The position numbers and the translations under genes were made by a program. The notes beneath the pieces were generated by a model. The model made no database searches. It saw nothing but the letters and a program-made list of their open reading frames with translations, and was not told the origin of the DNA. From Opitutus sp. GAS368 (GTDB lineage: Bacteria > Verrucomicrobiota > Verrucomicrobiia > Opitutales > Opitutaceae), in contig NZ_LT629735.1 of NCBI RefSeq assembly GCF_900104925.1, positions 838,291-902,290 of the forward strand: 64,000 bases of DNA, given 5' to 3'. Shown one piece after another: positions 37,246 to 47,752 of this stretch (its first letter is position 1; each line of letters starts with the position of its first letter).

Positions 37246-37737
37246 TTATTTGGTTTCCTTGGGCAGTGGCAGCGAGGCCTGACCAAAAGCATATTTCCAG
37301 CCGGCCGCCGTGCGCACATAGGTGTCGCTGAACCACAGTTTGTAATCGAACGCCTTGCCGTCCCTGGCGGTGCCCTTGATCCAGAGCAACGCGGTCACGA
37401 CGGCGGTGTCGCCCCAGACGCGGACGGTCTGCGTGCCCGGCTCCTCGTCCTGCTGCTCGTAGCTCCGCTCCCGGTTCTGCGCGGCCTTGACGTGGTCGTC
37501 CTTCGTGAAGACCGCGCCGCGGCCCGTGACCAGGATCATGTCGTCGGCCTGGATCCGGCCGATCGTGGCGGCATCGTTGCGCTTCACGGCGGCTTGGAAC
37601 TCCGTGTCGAGCGCGGCGACGGTTTTCGCGTCATCGACCGCCGCGCCCGAGCCGGTGGCCGGCATCATGGCCAGGGTAAGGCCGGCGGTCAGGAGGCCCA
37701 GCACGGGGGTGGAACGCACGGAGGGGGAGTTAAGCAT
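37246..37737 (-). CDS. Secreted NTF2-like (DUF4440/SnoaL-type) protein
   Basis: A 163-residue protein with an N-terminal signal or anchor and the cone-shaped fold typical of SnoaL/DUF4440, seen in VAALDTEFQAAVKRNDAATI, the DDMILVTGRGAVF segment and the closing YVRTAAGWKYAFGQ. The role is unknown. It heads a small operon with two VOC genes, and a divergent WYL-type regulator lies just downstream of... its 5' side at 37793, on the same strand. Confidence 0.8.
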   Translation of the reverse strand: MLNSPSVRSTPVLGLLTAGLTLAMMPATGSGAAVDDAKTVAALDTEFQAAVKRNDAATIGRIQADDMILVTGRGAVFTKDDHVKAAQNRERSYEQQDEEPGTQTVRVWGDTAVVTALLWIKGTARDGKAFDYKLWFSDTYVRTAAGWKYAFGQASLPLPKETK

Positions 37738-37792
37738 GCCCCACTCTACCAGACGCTCCTGACAGCCCTATGTCAGGAGCGTCAAGATGGGG

Positions 37793-38749
37793 TTAATCCG
37801 CGTGTAAACGCGCGATTTTTGCAGCTTCCGCGCACACCAGCGTGCGGAGCTTGGCCGGGGCCAGCGCCTCGGCGCGGTCGCCAAACGACAACAGCCACCG
37901 CGCCATCCATTCCAGCGACCAAGCATAGAGCGCAAATTCGGCGCCGCCATCGCGCGCCTTCTCCTCGATCAGAGTGGCGAAGCTTTCGCGCTGCGCCCGT
38001 TCCTGCGCCGAGCGATGGAACCACACGCGCACCGGCAGGGTTTTCTCCCGGGCGGCGGACTGCTCCATGTGCTCCTTGAACGAAAAACCGTCGCGGAGTT
38101 CGAATTTCTCGGGCGACAGCTCGAGCCGCCGGATGCGGTCGATGCGGAAATGCCGGTAGTCCGTCCGCAGCCGGCACCACGCCACCAGATACCACGCGCC
38201 GCCGTAGAAGACCACGCCCAGCGGCTCAACGTCGCGCGCCGTCTCCTCGGTGCGCTCGCGCCCCTGGTAGCACATCCGCAGCACGCGCCGCAGCACCACG
38301 CCCTGCTGCACCGGCAGCAGCCAGCGCTGGCCCGCCGCCTCGGGGGCGTTCCGCCGGGAGGACTGGCCGTAGACCACCGTGCGCGCCACCAGCCGCTCGA
38401 CATGGTCCTGCCGGTCGCGCGGCAGCACGGCGCGGAGCTTGTCGAGGGCCGACATCATCGGCGCCTGCAACGAGGCGTCGGTGAACTGTTTCACCAGTTC
38501 GCCGCCGACGAACAGCGACACGGCCTCCTCGGCCGTGAACATCACCGGCGGCAGCTGGTAGCCTTTCATCAGGCTGTAGCCCACGCCGGCTTCGCCGGAG
38601 ATCGGCACGCCCGCCTCGCCCAGCGCGGCGATGTCGCGGTAGACCGTGCGCTCCGTGATCTCGAAGTGCTGTGCCAGTTCCATGGCGCGCACGACGCGCC
38701 GCCCCTGCAGGAACAGCACCATCGCGACGAGCCGGTCGGTCCGATTCAT
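37793..38749 (-). CDS. YafY-type transcriptional regulator (HTH plus WYL domain)
   Basis: A 318-residue regulator. It has an N-terminal winged helix (MNRTDRLVAMVLFLQGRRVV, then FEITERTVYRDIAALGEAG) and a WYL domain (VVFYGGAWYLVAWCRLRTDYRHFRIDRI), the pair typical of YafY/DeoR-like sensors, often tied to DNA damage or ligand sensing. The ATG at 38749 gives the family start. It precedes the NTF2-VOC-VOC genes on the same strand and probably controls them. Confidence 0.92.
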   Translation of the reverse strand: MNRTDRLVAMVLFLQGRRVVRAMELAQHFEITERTVYRDIAALGEAGVPISGEAGVGYSLMKGYQLPPVMFTAEEAVSLFVGGELVKQFTDASLQAPMMSALDKLRAVLPRDRQDHVERLVARTVVYGQSSRRNAPEAAGQRWLLPVQQGVVLRRVLRMCYQGRERTEETARDVEPLGVVFYGGAWYLVAWCRLRTDYRHFRIDRIRRLELSPEKFELRDGFSFKEHMEQSAAREKTLPVRVWFHRSAQERAQRESFATLIEEKARDGGAEFALYAWSLEWMARWLLSFGDRAEALAPAKLRTLVCAEAAKIARLHAD

Positions 38750-38865
38750 GCCCGCCAGCACAAGGGAGCCGGCGGCGCGCGACAATCTTCTTCCGCGCCG
38801 GCGGCCCGCGGGGCTTTTTGTCTGGAAAGTCTCCCCCGGGGCCGGCATGAGATGATGGTTAAACC

Positions 38866-40944
38866 ATGGCCGACCAAACACGCCCGGGCGGTGCCGTCTT
38901 CCTGTCCTACGCCCGCGAGGATGCCGAGGCCGCCCGGCGCATCGCCGAGGCTCTCCGCGCCTTCGGTGTGGAGGTCTGGTTCGACCTAAGCGAACTGCGC
39001 GGCGGCGACGCGTGGGACCAGAAGATCCGCCGCCAGATCAAGGAGTGCGCGCTGTTCATCCCGCTTATTTCCTCCCACTCCCAGGCTCGCGAAGAGGGCT
39101 ATTTCCGGCGTGAATGGAAACTGGCGGTGGATCGCACCCACGACATGGCGGAGAACCGCGCCTTCATCGTCCCCGTTATCATCGACGCCACCCGGGAATC
39201 CGACGCCAACGTGCCCGACCAGTTTCTCAAGGCGCACTGCACCCGGCTGGCCAACGGCGAACCCACGCCGCAGTTTGTCGAGCAGGTGAAGCGGCTGCTC
39301 CAGGCGCCACGTTCCGCCGAAGCGGGCACCCCGTCTGCTGCGCCGCGCGCGGTGCAAATGGCGAGCGCGCCCGCCCGGTCCGGTGTCTCCCCTTTGACCA
39401 TCGCGCTCGGCGTGGTCGTCCTCGCGCTCGTCGCCTTCGTCTTCCTGCGGCCCGCGGCCAAGCCCGAGCCGGTCCCGCCGCCCGCGGCTCCGGCCTCTGC
39501 CGTCGCAGTCAAGCCGCCGGAACCATCGACCGCCCCGGCCTTCGCACCCGACGCAAAATCCATCGCCGTGCTGCCTTTCGTCAACATGAGCACGGACGCC
39601 GACCAGGGATTCTTCGCCGACGGGCTCGCCGAGGAACTGCTGAACCTGCTCGCCAAGATCCCCGCGTTGCAGGTGACCTCGCGCAGCTCGGCGTTTTCCT
39701 ACAAGGGCAAGGACTTCAAGCTCGCCCAGGTGGCGCGGGAGCTCAACGTCGCGCACATCCTCGAGGGCTCCGTGCGCAAGTCCGGCAACCGGCTGCGCAT
39801 CACGGCCCAGCTGATCGACGCCCGAACCGACACCCACCTCTGGTCGGAAACCTACGACCGTTCGCTGGACGACATCTTCGCCGTGCAGGACGAGATCGCC
39901 GCCGCGGTGGCCGGGCAACTCAAGCTCACACTCCTCGGCGAAGCGCCCAAGACCAAGGCCGCCAATCCCAAGGCCTACGCCCTGTTCCTGCAGGCCCGCC
40001 AACTGAGCCACCAGCTGACGCGCGAGGGCCTTCAGCAGGCCGTCGCGCTCTACCAGCAGGCGTTGGCCATCGACCTCAACCTGGTCGCCGCCTGGAACGG
40101 GCTGGCTGAATGTTACATGGTGCAGGCCGATTTCGGGCAGCGCTCCAACGAGGAGGGTTACCGTCTGGCCCGCGAGGCCGCGCAAAAGGCCATTGCCCTC
40201 GATCCGAACTCGGCGGGGGGGTATGCGCTCCTCGGCATCAACCTTGCCGCCTACGGCGATCTGCCGGCGGCCGCGGCCTCCTTTGCCCACGCGCTGGCCT
40301 TGGAGCCGGCCAATACCGACATCATAACGGTCGCCATGAAATTTGCCCGGGGCCTCGGCCGCTACGAACAGATCATCGCCCTCGGGGAATATGTCGTCGC
40401 CCACGATCCGCTGAACACCCTGGCGCATGCCACGCTCGGGGGCGCCTACATCCGCGCGGGACGTTACGACGATGGCATGGCTTCGATGGAAACCGCCCTG
40501 CGTCTGGCACCGGGCCGGAGCCTGGCCTACTATACTATCGCCATTACCCAGGTGCAGAAGGGAGATCCCCAGGCGGCGCTGGCCGCCATCCAGAAGGAAC
40601 CCGGCGGATCGTGGCGCTTGGATGGCTCGGCGATCATCTATTACGCGCTCGGCCGGAAGGCCGAATCCGACGCGGCGCTGGCCGAACTGATCAAGAACTA
40701 CGAAAAGGAGGCCGCCTGGAACATCGCCTACGTGTATGCTTTCCGCGGCGAGGCGGATCGTGCCTTCGAGTGGCTGGAGAAGGCGATCGTCTACCGCGAC
40801 CCCGGACTGAGCCTGACCGCGGTGCAGCCGCAGTTCGCCAACCTCCGCTCGGACCCGCGCTGGCTGCCGTTCCTGCGCCGGATCGGCGTCGCCCCGGAGC
40901 AACTGGCCGCGATCAAGTTCGACGTCAAGCTGCCGGCGAAGTGA
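38866..40944 (+). CDS. TIR domain - transmembrane - TolB/FlgO-like - TPR protein
   Basis: A 692-residue protein. Residues 10-145 are a TIR domain (AVFLSYAREDAEAARRI; WFDLSELRGGDAWDQKI; the REW motif after YFR contains the Glu used by NAD-cleaving TIRs). A single transmembrane helix follows (about 178-197) and a proline-rich linker, then a FlgO/TolB-N-like domain (SIAVLPFVNMSTDADQGFFA; VAHILEGSVRKSGNRLRI) and about five TPR-like repeats. This family is common in Verrucomicrobia and Xanthomonads as membrane signalling proteins. Whether the TIR is an active NADase is inferred only. It is monocistronic, divergent from the WYL regulator. Confidence 0.9.
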   Translation: MADQTRPGGAVFLSYAREDAEAARRIAEALRAFGVEVWFDLSELRGGDAWDQKIRRQIKECALFIPLISSHSQAREEGYFRREWKLAVDRTHDMAENRAFIVPVIIDATRESDANVPDQFLKAHCTRLANGEPTPQFVEQVKRLLQAPRSAEAGTPSAAPRAVQMASAPARSGVSPLTIALGVVVLALVAFVFLRPAAKPEPVPPPAAPASAVAVKPPEPSTAPAFAPDAKSIAVLPFVNMSTDADQGFFADGLAEELLNLLAKIPALQVTSRSSAFSYKGKDFKLAQVARELNVAHILEGSVRKSGNRLRITAQLIDARTDTHLWSETYDRSLDDIFAVQDEIAAAVAGQLKLTLLGEAPKTKAANPKAYALFLQARQLSHQLTREGLQQAVALYQQALAIDLNLVAAWNGLAECYMVQADFGQRSNEEGYRLAREAAQKAIALDPNSAGGYALLGINLAAYGDLPAAAASFAHALALEPANTDIITVAMKFARGLGRYEQIIALGEYVVAHDPLNTLAHATLGGAYIRAGRYDDGMASMETALRLAPGRSLAYYTIAITQVQKGDPQAALAAIQKEPGGSWRLDGSAIIYYALGRKAESDAALAELIKNYEKEAAWNIAYVYAFRGEADRAFEWLEKAIVYRDPGLSLTAVQPQFANLRSDPRWLPFLRRIGVAPEQLAAIKFDVKLPAK

Positions 40945-41034
40945 GGAGCCGCGACTCCTCTGGAGCGTTCGCGCGGGGCTGCGCCCGGGCTTTAGGTTGC
41001 GCCGCCCCCGCCCCGAGGTAGGCTGCGGGCCCTT

Positions 41035-41778
<744 letters not shown>

Positions 41779-41876
41779 ATCACCCAAGTAAGAAGGTAAA
41801 AGGAAGATTTAAGAAACCCAACCCGCCAGAGCCCGACACCTTCTTCATTCTTCCTTCGTAATTCTTACCTTTTCAG

Positions 41877-44243
41877 ATGATCGCCCACCTCGACCGCAAG
41901 CTCCTCCGCGACCTGGCGCGCCTCAAGGGCCAGGCCGCCGCGGTGTCGCTGGTCATGGCCTGCGGCCTCGCCATGCTCATCATGGCCCGCAGCCTCATCC
42001 ACTCCCTGGAGTCGACGCGCGCCGAGTATTACCAGACCAACCACTTCGCCGAGATCTTCGCCTCGCTGAAGCGCGCGCCCAATGACCTTGGCGCCCGTCT
42101 CGCCGCCGTGCCCGGCGTCGCCACTGTGCAGACCGACCTCGCGCTGCCGGTCACGCTTGACCTGCCCGGCGTGGCCGAGCCCGCCAGCGGCCTCGTGCGC
42201 TCGCTGCCGGACTTCGGCGCGCCCGAGCTGAACCGCCTCTTCCTCCGCCGCGGCCGCTGGCTCAGCTCCGGCGCCCGCGACGAGGTGCTCGTCGGCGAGG
42301 CCTTCGCCTCGGCCAACGGCCTCAACCCCGGCGACACGCTCGCCATGCTCCTGCGCGGCCGGCGTGAGGTGTTCCATGTCGCGGGCATCGTTCTCTCGCC
42401 CGAATACATCTTCGAGTCGCGGCCGGGCGCCGCCCTGCCCGACAGCCGCACCTACGGCATCTTCTGGATGCCCTACAAGGAGGTCGCCACCGCGGGCGAC
42501 CTCTACGGTGCGTTCAACCATGTCTCGCTCACGCTCGCGCCGGGCGCGAACGAGCCGGAGGTGATCGCCGGGATCGACCGCCTCCTGCGCCCCTACGGCG
42601 GGCTCGGTGCCTACGGCCGCAAGGACCACCCGTCGCACATCCGCGTATCCGACGAGATCCGCGTGCTGACCATCCTCTCCGTCGGCTTCCCCAGCATCTT
42701 CCTGAGCGTGGCCGCGTTCATGACCAACGCCGTGCTCTCGCGGCTGCTCGCCCTGCAGCGCGAGCAGATCGCCATCCTCAAGGCCTTCGGCTTCACCAAC
42801 CGCGCGATCGTCGTCCACTACCTGAAGTTCGCGTTCGTGATGGTCGCGGCCGGCGTGATCTTCGGCCTGCTCGGCGGCATCGCGCTCGGGCACAAGCTGG
42901 TGGTCATGTATGAGCTGTTCTTTCGCTTTCCCGACCTGGCCTTCCGGCTCGACGGCCACGCGGTGGCCATCGCCCTCGGCGTCGGGCTCGGCGCCGTCAC
43001 GCTGGGCGTCTTCAGCTCTGTCCGGCAGGCCGCGAAGCTCCCGCCCGCCGAGGCCATGCGGCCCGAGCCGCCGGCCAGCTTCCGGCCGGCGTTCATTGAG
43101 CGCACCGCCCTGCGCCGCCTCCTCTCGCACTCCTTCCGCATCGCCGTCCGCAACCTCGAGCGCCGGCCGGTCCAGGCGCTGTTCACCGTCGCCGGTCTGG
43201 CGCTGGCCACCGCGCTGCTGATCCTGCCCAACACCTTCAAGGCCGGCATCGCCGACATCCTCGACTTCAAGTGGGACGTCAACCAGCGGCAGGATCTCAA
43301 CCTCAGTCTGATCGAACCGTCGTCGGCGCGGCTCGCGCACGAGCTGGCCCAGCTGCCGGGCGTCACCAGCCTCGAGCCGGCGCGCTTCGCGGCGGTCCGC
43401 ATCCACTTCCAGGGCCGCAGCCGCCAGATCGCGCTGCGCAGCCTGATTCCCGGCGCGATGCACAGTCGCGCGGTTGACGACCGGCAGCGCGAGATCCCGC
43501 CGCCGACCGACGGCCTGATCGTCTCGGCCAAGCTCGCCGAGGTCCTCGGCGCGAAGCCGGGCGACCTGCTGGTCATCGAAGCGCTCGAGGGCCGGCGGCC
43601 GGTCATGACCGTGCCGCTGGTCGGCCTCGCGGAGGATTTCACGGGCATCGCCGCCTACATGGAGCTGCACGCCATCAACCGCTTCCTCGGTGAGGGCGAC
43701 GTCATCACCGGCGCCAGCCTCGGGCTCGACATGTCCAGGCGCGCGGAGTTTCTGGTCGCCCTGAAGGGGATCCCGCGCGTCAGCACCGTCGCGATCAAAG
43801 AGACCATGCGGAAAAGCTTCCGCGAGACCACCGCCCAGATGATGGGGCTCATCCAGAGCATTTACCTGATGTTCTCCGTCGTCGTCGCGTTCGGCGTCAT
43901 CTACAACAATGCCCGTATCTCGCTGGCCGAGCGGGCGCGCGAGCTGGCCACGCTCCGGGTCGTCGGCATGACGCAACGCGAGGTCGGCGCCATCATCGTG
44001 ATCGAGCTGGTCATTCTCGCCGCCCTCGCCGTGCCGCTCGGCCTCGCGCTCGGCACGGGCTTTGCCACCGTGATTGTCACGTCCGTCAACACCGAGACGG
44101 TGCGCCTGCCGCTGGTCTTCACCAGTTACACCTATTCCTTCGCGGTCGTGGTCGTCACCACGGCGTCCATCCTCTCCGCCCTGGTGGTCCTGCGCAAACT
44201 CAAGCAACTGGACCTCATCGCCACGCTCAAGGCGCCGGAGTGA
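41877..44243 (+). CDS. FtsX-like ABC transporter permease
   Basis: A 788-residue membrane protein with an N-terminal helix (RLKGQAAAVSLVMACGLAML), a large periplasmic domain, and two FtsX modules of about four helices each (SVAAFMTNAVLSRLLALQRE and SVVVAFGVIYNNARISLAER). It is the partner of the upstream ATPase. This class exports lipophilic substrates or lipoproteins and uses mechanical force on the fusion protein, as in MacB. Confidence 0.93.
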   Translation: MIAHLDRKLLRDLARLKGQAAAVSLVMACGLAMLIMARSLIHSLESTRAEYYQTNHFAEIFASLKRAPNDLGARLAAVPGVATVQTDLALPVTLDLPGVAEPASGLVRSLPDFGAPELNRLFLRRGRWLSSGARDEVLVGEAFASANGLNPGDTLAMLLRGRREVFHVAGIVLSPEYIFESRPGAALPDSRTYGIFWMPYKEVATAGDLYGAFNHVSLTLAPGANEPEVIAGIDRLLRPYGGLGAYGRKDHPSHIRVSDEIRVLTILSVGFPSIFLSVAAFMTNAVLSRLLALQREQIAILKAFGFTNRAIVVHYLKFAFVMVAAGVIFGLLGGIALGHKLVVMYELFFRFPDLAFRLDGHAVAIALGVGLGAVTLGVFSSVRQAAKLPPAEAMRPEPPASFRPAFIERTALRRLLSHSFRIAVRNLERRPVQALFTVAGLALATALLILPNTFKAGIADILDFKWDVNQRQDLNLSLIEPSSARLAHELAQLPGVTSLEPARFAAVRIHFQGRSRQIALRSLIPGAMHSRAVDDRQREIPPPTDGLIVSAKLAEVLGAKPGDLLVIEALEGRRPVMTVPLVGLAEDFTGIAAYMELHAINRFLGEGDVITGASLGLDMSRRAEFLVALKGIPRVSTVAIKETMRKSFRETTAQMMGLIQSIYLMFSVVVAFGVIYNNARISLAERARELATLRVVGMTQREVGAIIVIELVILAALAVPLGLALGTGFATVIVTSVNTETVRLPLVFTSYTYSFAVVVVTTASILSALVVLRKLKQLDLIATLKAPE

Positions 44244-44258
44244 TCCAGACCGAAGAGC

Positions 44259-44509
44259 ACCACTAATTGACACTAATGAACACTAATTTTGCAGAACCGG
44301 AATTAACCACGGATGGCACGGATGAACACGGATGGAAACATCCCGATCATTTTACAGGAGGTCGCGGAGGAAGCGGAGCTTCCGATCTCCTGCCTTTTCT
44401 CTGCGTGCTCCTGTGAAAACCCGCCTTGGCCTTTATCCGTGTTCATCCGTCCAATCCGTGGTCCAAAAGCCTTCTCAGAATTAGTGTCCCATTAGTGTGC
44501 ATTAGTGGT
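44259..44509. repeat. Three-level nested inverted repeat (families I, and two more)
   Basis: The outer arms are ACCACTAATTGACACTAATG (44259) and GTGTGCATTAGTGGT (to 44509). Inside, a second pair runs from ACCACGGATGGCACGGATGA (44306) to TCATCCGTCCAATCCGTGGT (44462), and inside that a third from TTTTACAGGAGGTCGCGG (44351) to GCTCCTGTGAAAA (44419). Each level is a repeat type of its own. The element separates the permease from the fusion-protein gene. Confidence 0.92.
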
Positions 44510-44526
44510 TAAAAATCTTCTGCCGT

Positions 44527-45693
44527 ATGAATCAGTCTCCTTCTCCCACCCGTCGGCTCCGCTGGCTGCCTTATGTCCTCGGCGTCGGGCTGGTCGTCGC
44601 CCTCGGCTTCGGCCTGCGCCCGCGTCCCGCCCCGGTCGAGACCGCGCTCGCCACGTCCGGCCCGCTGCGCGCCACCGTCAGCGAGGAGGGCAAGACGCGC
44701 ATCAAGCAGCGCTACGTCGTGTCCTCGCCGGTCACCGGCCAGCTGCGCCGCGTGCCCTTCAAGCCCGGTGCCGCGATCGCCGCCGGCGATGTCGTCGCCG
44801 TCATCGAACCGATGGCCGCCTCGCCGCTCGACCCCCGCAGCCGCGCCCTGGCCGAGGCGCGCCGCGATTCCGCCGTCGCCGCGCTGGAGCAGACCCGCGC
44901 GGCCCACGCCCTGGCCATCAACGACCTCAAGCGGGCCCAGGCCATGTTCGACACCGGCACGCTGGCGCCGCAGGATCTCGATGCGGCCAAGATCCGCGAG
45001 ACGGTCGCCGCCCGCGAGGTCGTCGCGGCCGAGGGCGCGTTGCGCGCCGCCGAGACCGAGCTGGCCGTCAACAATCCGGCCGCCGCCCCGGCGCTGGTCG
45101 AGGTGCGGGCACCCGTCGCCGGCCGGGTGCTGCATGTCTTCCAGGAGAGCGAACGCCCGGTCACCGCCGGCACACCGTTGCTGGACGCGGGCGACCCGGC
45201 CGACCTCGAGGTCGTCATCGAGCTGCTCTCCCGCGACGGCGCCGCCCTGGCGCCCGGCGCCCGCGTGGCGCTGGAGCAATGGGGCGGCCCGAAGCCGCTC
45301 GACGCCCGCGTGCGGCTGGTCGAGCCCGCGGCCTTCACCAAGATCTCCGCCCTCGGCGTCGAGGAACAGCGCGTCAACGTCGTGGCCGACATCATCACGC
45401 CGTTGACCGAGCGCCCGACGCTGGGCGACAACTTCCGCGTCGAGGCCCGCGTCATCGTCTGGGAAAGCGAACAGGTGCTGAAGGTGCCGGTGTCGGCGCT
45501 CTTCCGCCGGGGCGGCGAATCCGCCGCCTATGTCGTGCGCGGCGGCCGGGCCGTGCTCGTGCCGGTCGAGGCCGGACGCTCCAGCGGCTCCGAGGTGCAG
45601 GTGCTCAAGGGCCTCACCGCCGGCGACGAGGTCATCCTCTACCCCGGCGACCGCGTGTCCGACGGCCAACGGGTGCAGCCGGTGAAGATTTAG
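44527..45693 (+). CDS. HlyD-family membrane-fusion protein (periplasmic adaptor)
   Basis: A 388-residue protein with an N-terminal membrane anchor (RWLPYVLGVGLVVALGFGL), a biotinyl-lipoyl-like hairpin (RYVVSSPVTGQLRRV; VEVRAPVAGRVLHV) around a coiled coil of about 75 residues, and a beta-barrel. It completes the exporter with the ATPase and permease. The genes are separated from it by a 250-bp nested palindrome, so cotranscription is likely but not certain. Confidence 0.92.
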   Translation: MNQSPSPTRRLRWLPYVLGVGLVVALGFGLRPRPAPVETALATSGPLRATVSEEGKTRIKQRYVVSSPVTGQLRRVPFKPGAAIAAGDVVAVIEPMAASPLDPRSRALAEARRDSAVAALEQTRAAHALAINDLKRAQAMFDTGTLAPQDLDAAKIRETVAAREVVAAEGALRAAETELAVNNPAAAPALVEVRAPVAGRVLHVFQESERPVTAGTPLLDAGDPADLEVVIELLSRDGAALAPGARVALEQWGGPKPLDARVRLVEPAAFTKISALGVEEQRVNVVADIITPLTERPTLGDNFRVEARVIVWESEQVLKVPVSALFRRGGESAAYVVRGGRAVLVPVEAGRSSGSEVQVLKGLTAGDEVILYPGDRVSDGQRVQPVKI

Positions 45694-45704
45694 CCCATCT
45701 TATC

Positions 45705-45887
45705 ATGAAAACCTACGTCGCTGTCACCGGTCTGCTGTTCGTGCTGTTGGTCGTCGCGCATGTCCTGCGCATTTTCTCGGAAGGAATTCACGTCGCCGGG
45801 AATCCGTGGTTTCTTTTCACGACGGTTCTGTCGGTGGGCCTCTGCGGCTGGTCCTGGCGCATGTGGCGGCAGCTGTCGCGAAAGTAG
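45705..45887 (+). CDS. Small two-helix membrane protein
   Basis: A 60-residue protein of two hydrophobic helices (MKTYVAVTGLLFVLLVVAHV; WFLFTTVLSVGLCGWSWRMW) starting 11 bases after the fusion-protein gene and so probably translated with it. No family is recognised. Confidence 0.6.
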   Translation: MKTYVAVTGLLFVLLVVAHVLRIFSEGIHVAGNPWFLFTTVLSVGLCGWSWRMWRQLSRK

Positions 45888-45941
45888 GTGGCTTCGCCGC
45901 TCCGGGTTTGCCAAGCGGCGGGCAAGGCGTATGACACGGGC

Positions 45942-47744
45942 ATGATTCGCGTTACATCCCCCCTCCGCGGTGCCGCCGTTGCGGTGCTGCTCGCGGCCGC
46001 TGTTTCCTTCGCCGCCGATGCCAACCCCACGCAGGAACGGGCCGACCGTTTCCTTGCCCTCACCAACTCGACCTACCAGGCGCTGAGCAAGATCACGGGC
46101 AACGCCCAGTGGGACGCCCTCACCGACGTCTCGCCGCTGCATGACGCCGTGGCCGAGACCGCCGGCCAGGCTTACGCCGCTTTCAACGGCAACCCGGACC
46201 TAATCAACGAGGCCAAGGCCCTGCTCCTCCACCGCAGCGAGCTCAATGCCCTCACCATCCGCGAGCTCGAGCAGCTCCTGCTCAACGCCGCCGAGGGCCC
46301 GATGACCAACCCCAAGCTCGTCACCGACCGCATCGCCGCCGAGGTCGCGCAGGCCTCCACGCTCAACGGCTTCGAGTTCAAGCTCGACGGAAAGCCCGCC
46401 ACGGTGAACGAAATCGACAACCTCCTCCAGTCGAACGACACCCCCCTCGACCGGCGCCTCGCGGTCTGGCTGGCGTCCAAGGAATCCGGCAAGGCCCTCA
46501 AGGAGGGCCTCATCAAGCTGCGCGGCCTGCGCAACGGCGTCGCGCAGGAGCTCGATTACCCCGACTATTTCGCGCTGCAGGTCGCCGGCTACGGCATGAC
46601 GACCGACGAAATGGTGAAGATGAACGACGACTTCATGCGCGACCTGCGCCCGCTCTACCTGCAGCTCCACACCTGGGCGAAATACAAGCTCGCCGAGAAG
46701 TTCCACCAGCCCGTGCCGAACCGCATCCCGGCGCACTGGCTCAACAACCGCTGGGCGCAGGAATGGGATGGCATGGCCGAAGGTGCCGACCTCACGCCGT
46801 TCTTCAAGAACCGCTCGCCGGAGTGGATCGCACAGAGCGCCGAGAAATTCTACGTCGGCCTCGGCTTTCCCGCATTGCCAAAGTCGTTCTGGGAAAAGTC
46901 CGACCTCTACCCCGTGCCCGCCGGCGACAAGCGCAAGAAGAACACCCACGCCTCCGCGTGGCACGTCGACCTCATCAAGGACCTGCGCTCGCTGCAGAGC
47001 ATCGAATCCAACCCGTGGTGGTTCATGACGGCGCACCATGAGTTCGGCCACATCTACTACTTCATGGGCTACACCCGCGACGAGGTCCCCATGCTGCTGC
47101 GCACCGGGGCCAACCCGGCCTTCCACGAGGGCTTCGGCGAACTGACCGCCCTGGCGGCCAGCATGGCGCCCTACCTGAAGTCGGTCGGCGTGCTGCCCAC
47201 CGATTACAAGGTGGACCCGACCGCGTTCCTGCTCGCCAACGCCGTCAACTCCGGCGGCGTGCCGTTCATCTTCTGGTCCTCCGGCGTCATGACGCACTGG
47301 GAGGCCGACGTCTACGCCAAGAACCTGCCCGCCGGCGAATGGAACAAGCGCTGGTGGCAGTATGTGCGCGACTTTCAGGGCGTCGAACCCCCGAGCGAGC
47401 GCGGCGAGGAGTGGTGCGACGCGGCGACGAAGACACACATCAACGACACGCCCTGCTACTATTACAGCTACGCCATCGCGCAGGTCTTCAAATACCAGTT
47501 GAACGACTACATCGCCAAAAAGATCCTCCACCAGCCGCCGCAGGCCTGCAATTACGCCGGCAACAAGCAGGTCGGCGACTTCCTCCGCTCGATCATGGAG
47601 AAGGGCAAGACCGAGGACTGGCGCAAGATCCTCAAGGAGGCCACCGGCGAGGAGCTGAGCACGCGCGCCATGGTGGAATACTACGCCCCGCTGATGCAGT
47701 GGCTGCAGGAGCAGAACAAGGGCCGCAAGATCGGCTGGGAGTGA
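45942..47744 (+). CDS. M2 family metallopeptidase (angiotensin-converting-enzyme-like)
   Basis: A 600-residue secreted zinc dipeptidyl carboxypeptidase. After a signal peptide it shows the domain's HHEFGHIYYF zinc motif, with the third ligand in the FHEGFGEL block, and a distinct C-terminal DTPCYYYSYAIAQVFKYQL segment that carries the substrate-binding tyrosines. Length matches a single-domain bacterial ACE homologue. The ATG at 45942 gives the signal peptide (RGAAVAVLLAAAVSFAA). It ends at a palindrome and a terminator. Confidence 0.95.
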   Translation: MIRVTSPLRGAAVAVLLAAAVSFAADANPTQERADRFLALTNSTYQALSKITGNAQWDALTDVSPLHDAVAETAGQAYAAFNGNPDLINEAKALLLHRSELNALTIRELEQLLLNAAEGPMTNPKLVTDRIAAEVAQASTLNGFEFKLDGKPATVNEIDNLLQSNDTPLDRRLAVWLASKESGKALKEGLIKLRGLRNGVAQELDYPDYFALQVAGYGMTTDEMVKMNDDFMRDLRPLYLQLHTWAKYKLAEKFHQPVPNRIPAHWLNNRWAQEWDGMAEGADLTPFFKNRSPEWIAQSAEKFYVGLGFPALPKSFWEKSDLYPVPAGDKRKKNTHASAWHVDLIKDLRSLQSIESNPWWFMTAHHEFGHIYYFMGYTRDEVPMLLRTGANPAFHEGFGELTALAASMAPYLKSVGVLPTDYKVDPTAFLLANAVNSGGVPFIFWSSGVMTHWEADVYAKNLPAGEWNKRWWQYVRDFQGVEPPSERGEEWCDAATKTHINDTPCYYYSYAIAQVFKYQLNDYIAKKILHQPPQACNYAGNKQVGDFLRSIMEKGKTEDWRKILKEATGEELSTRAMVEYYAPLMQWLQEQNKGRKIGWE

Positions 47745-47752
47745 GTCTCCCC

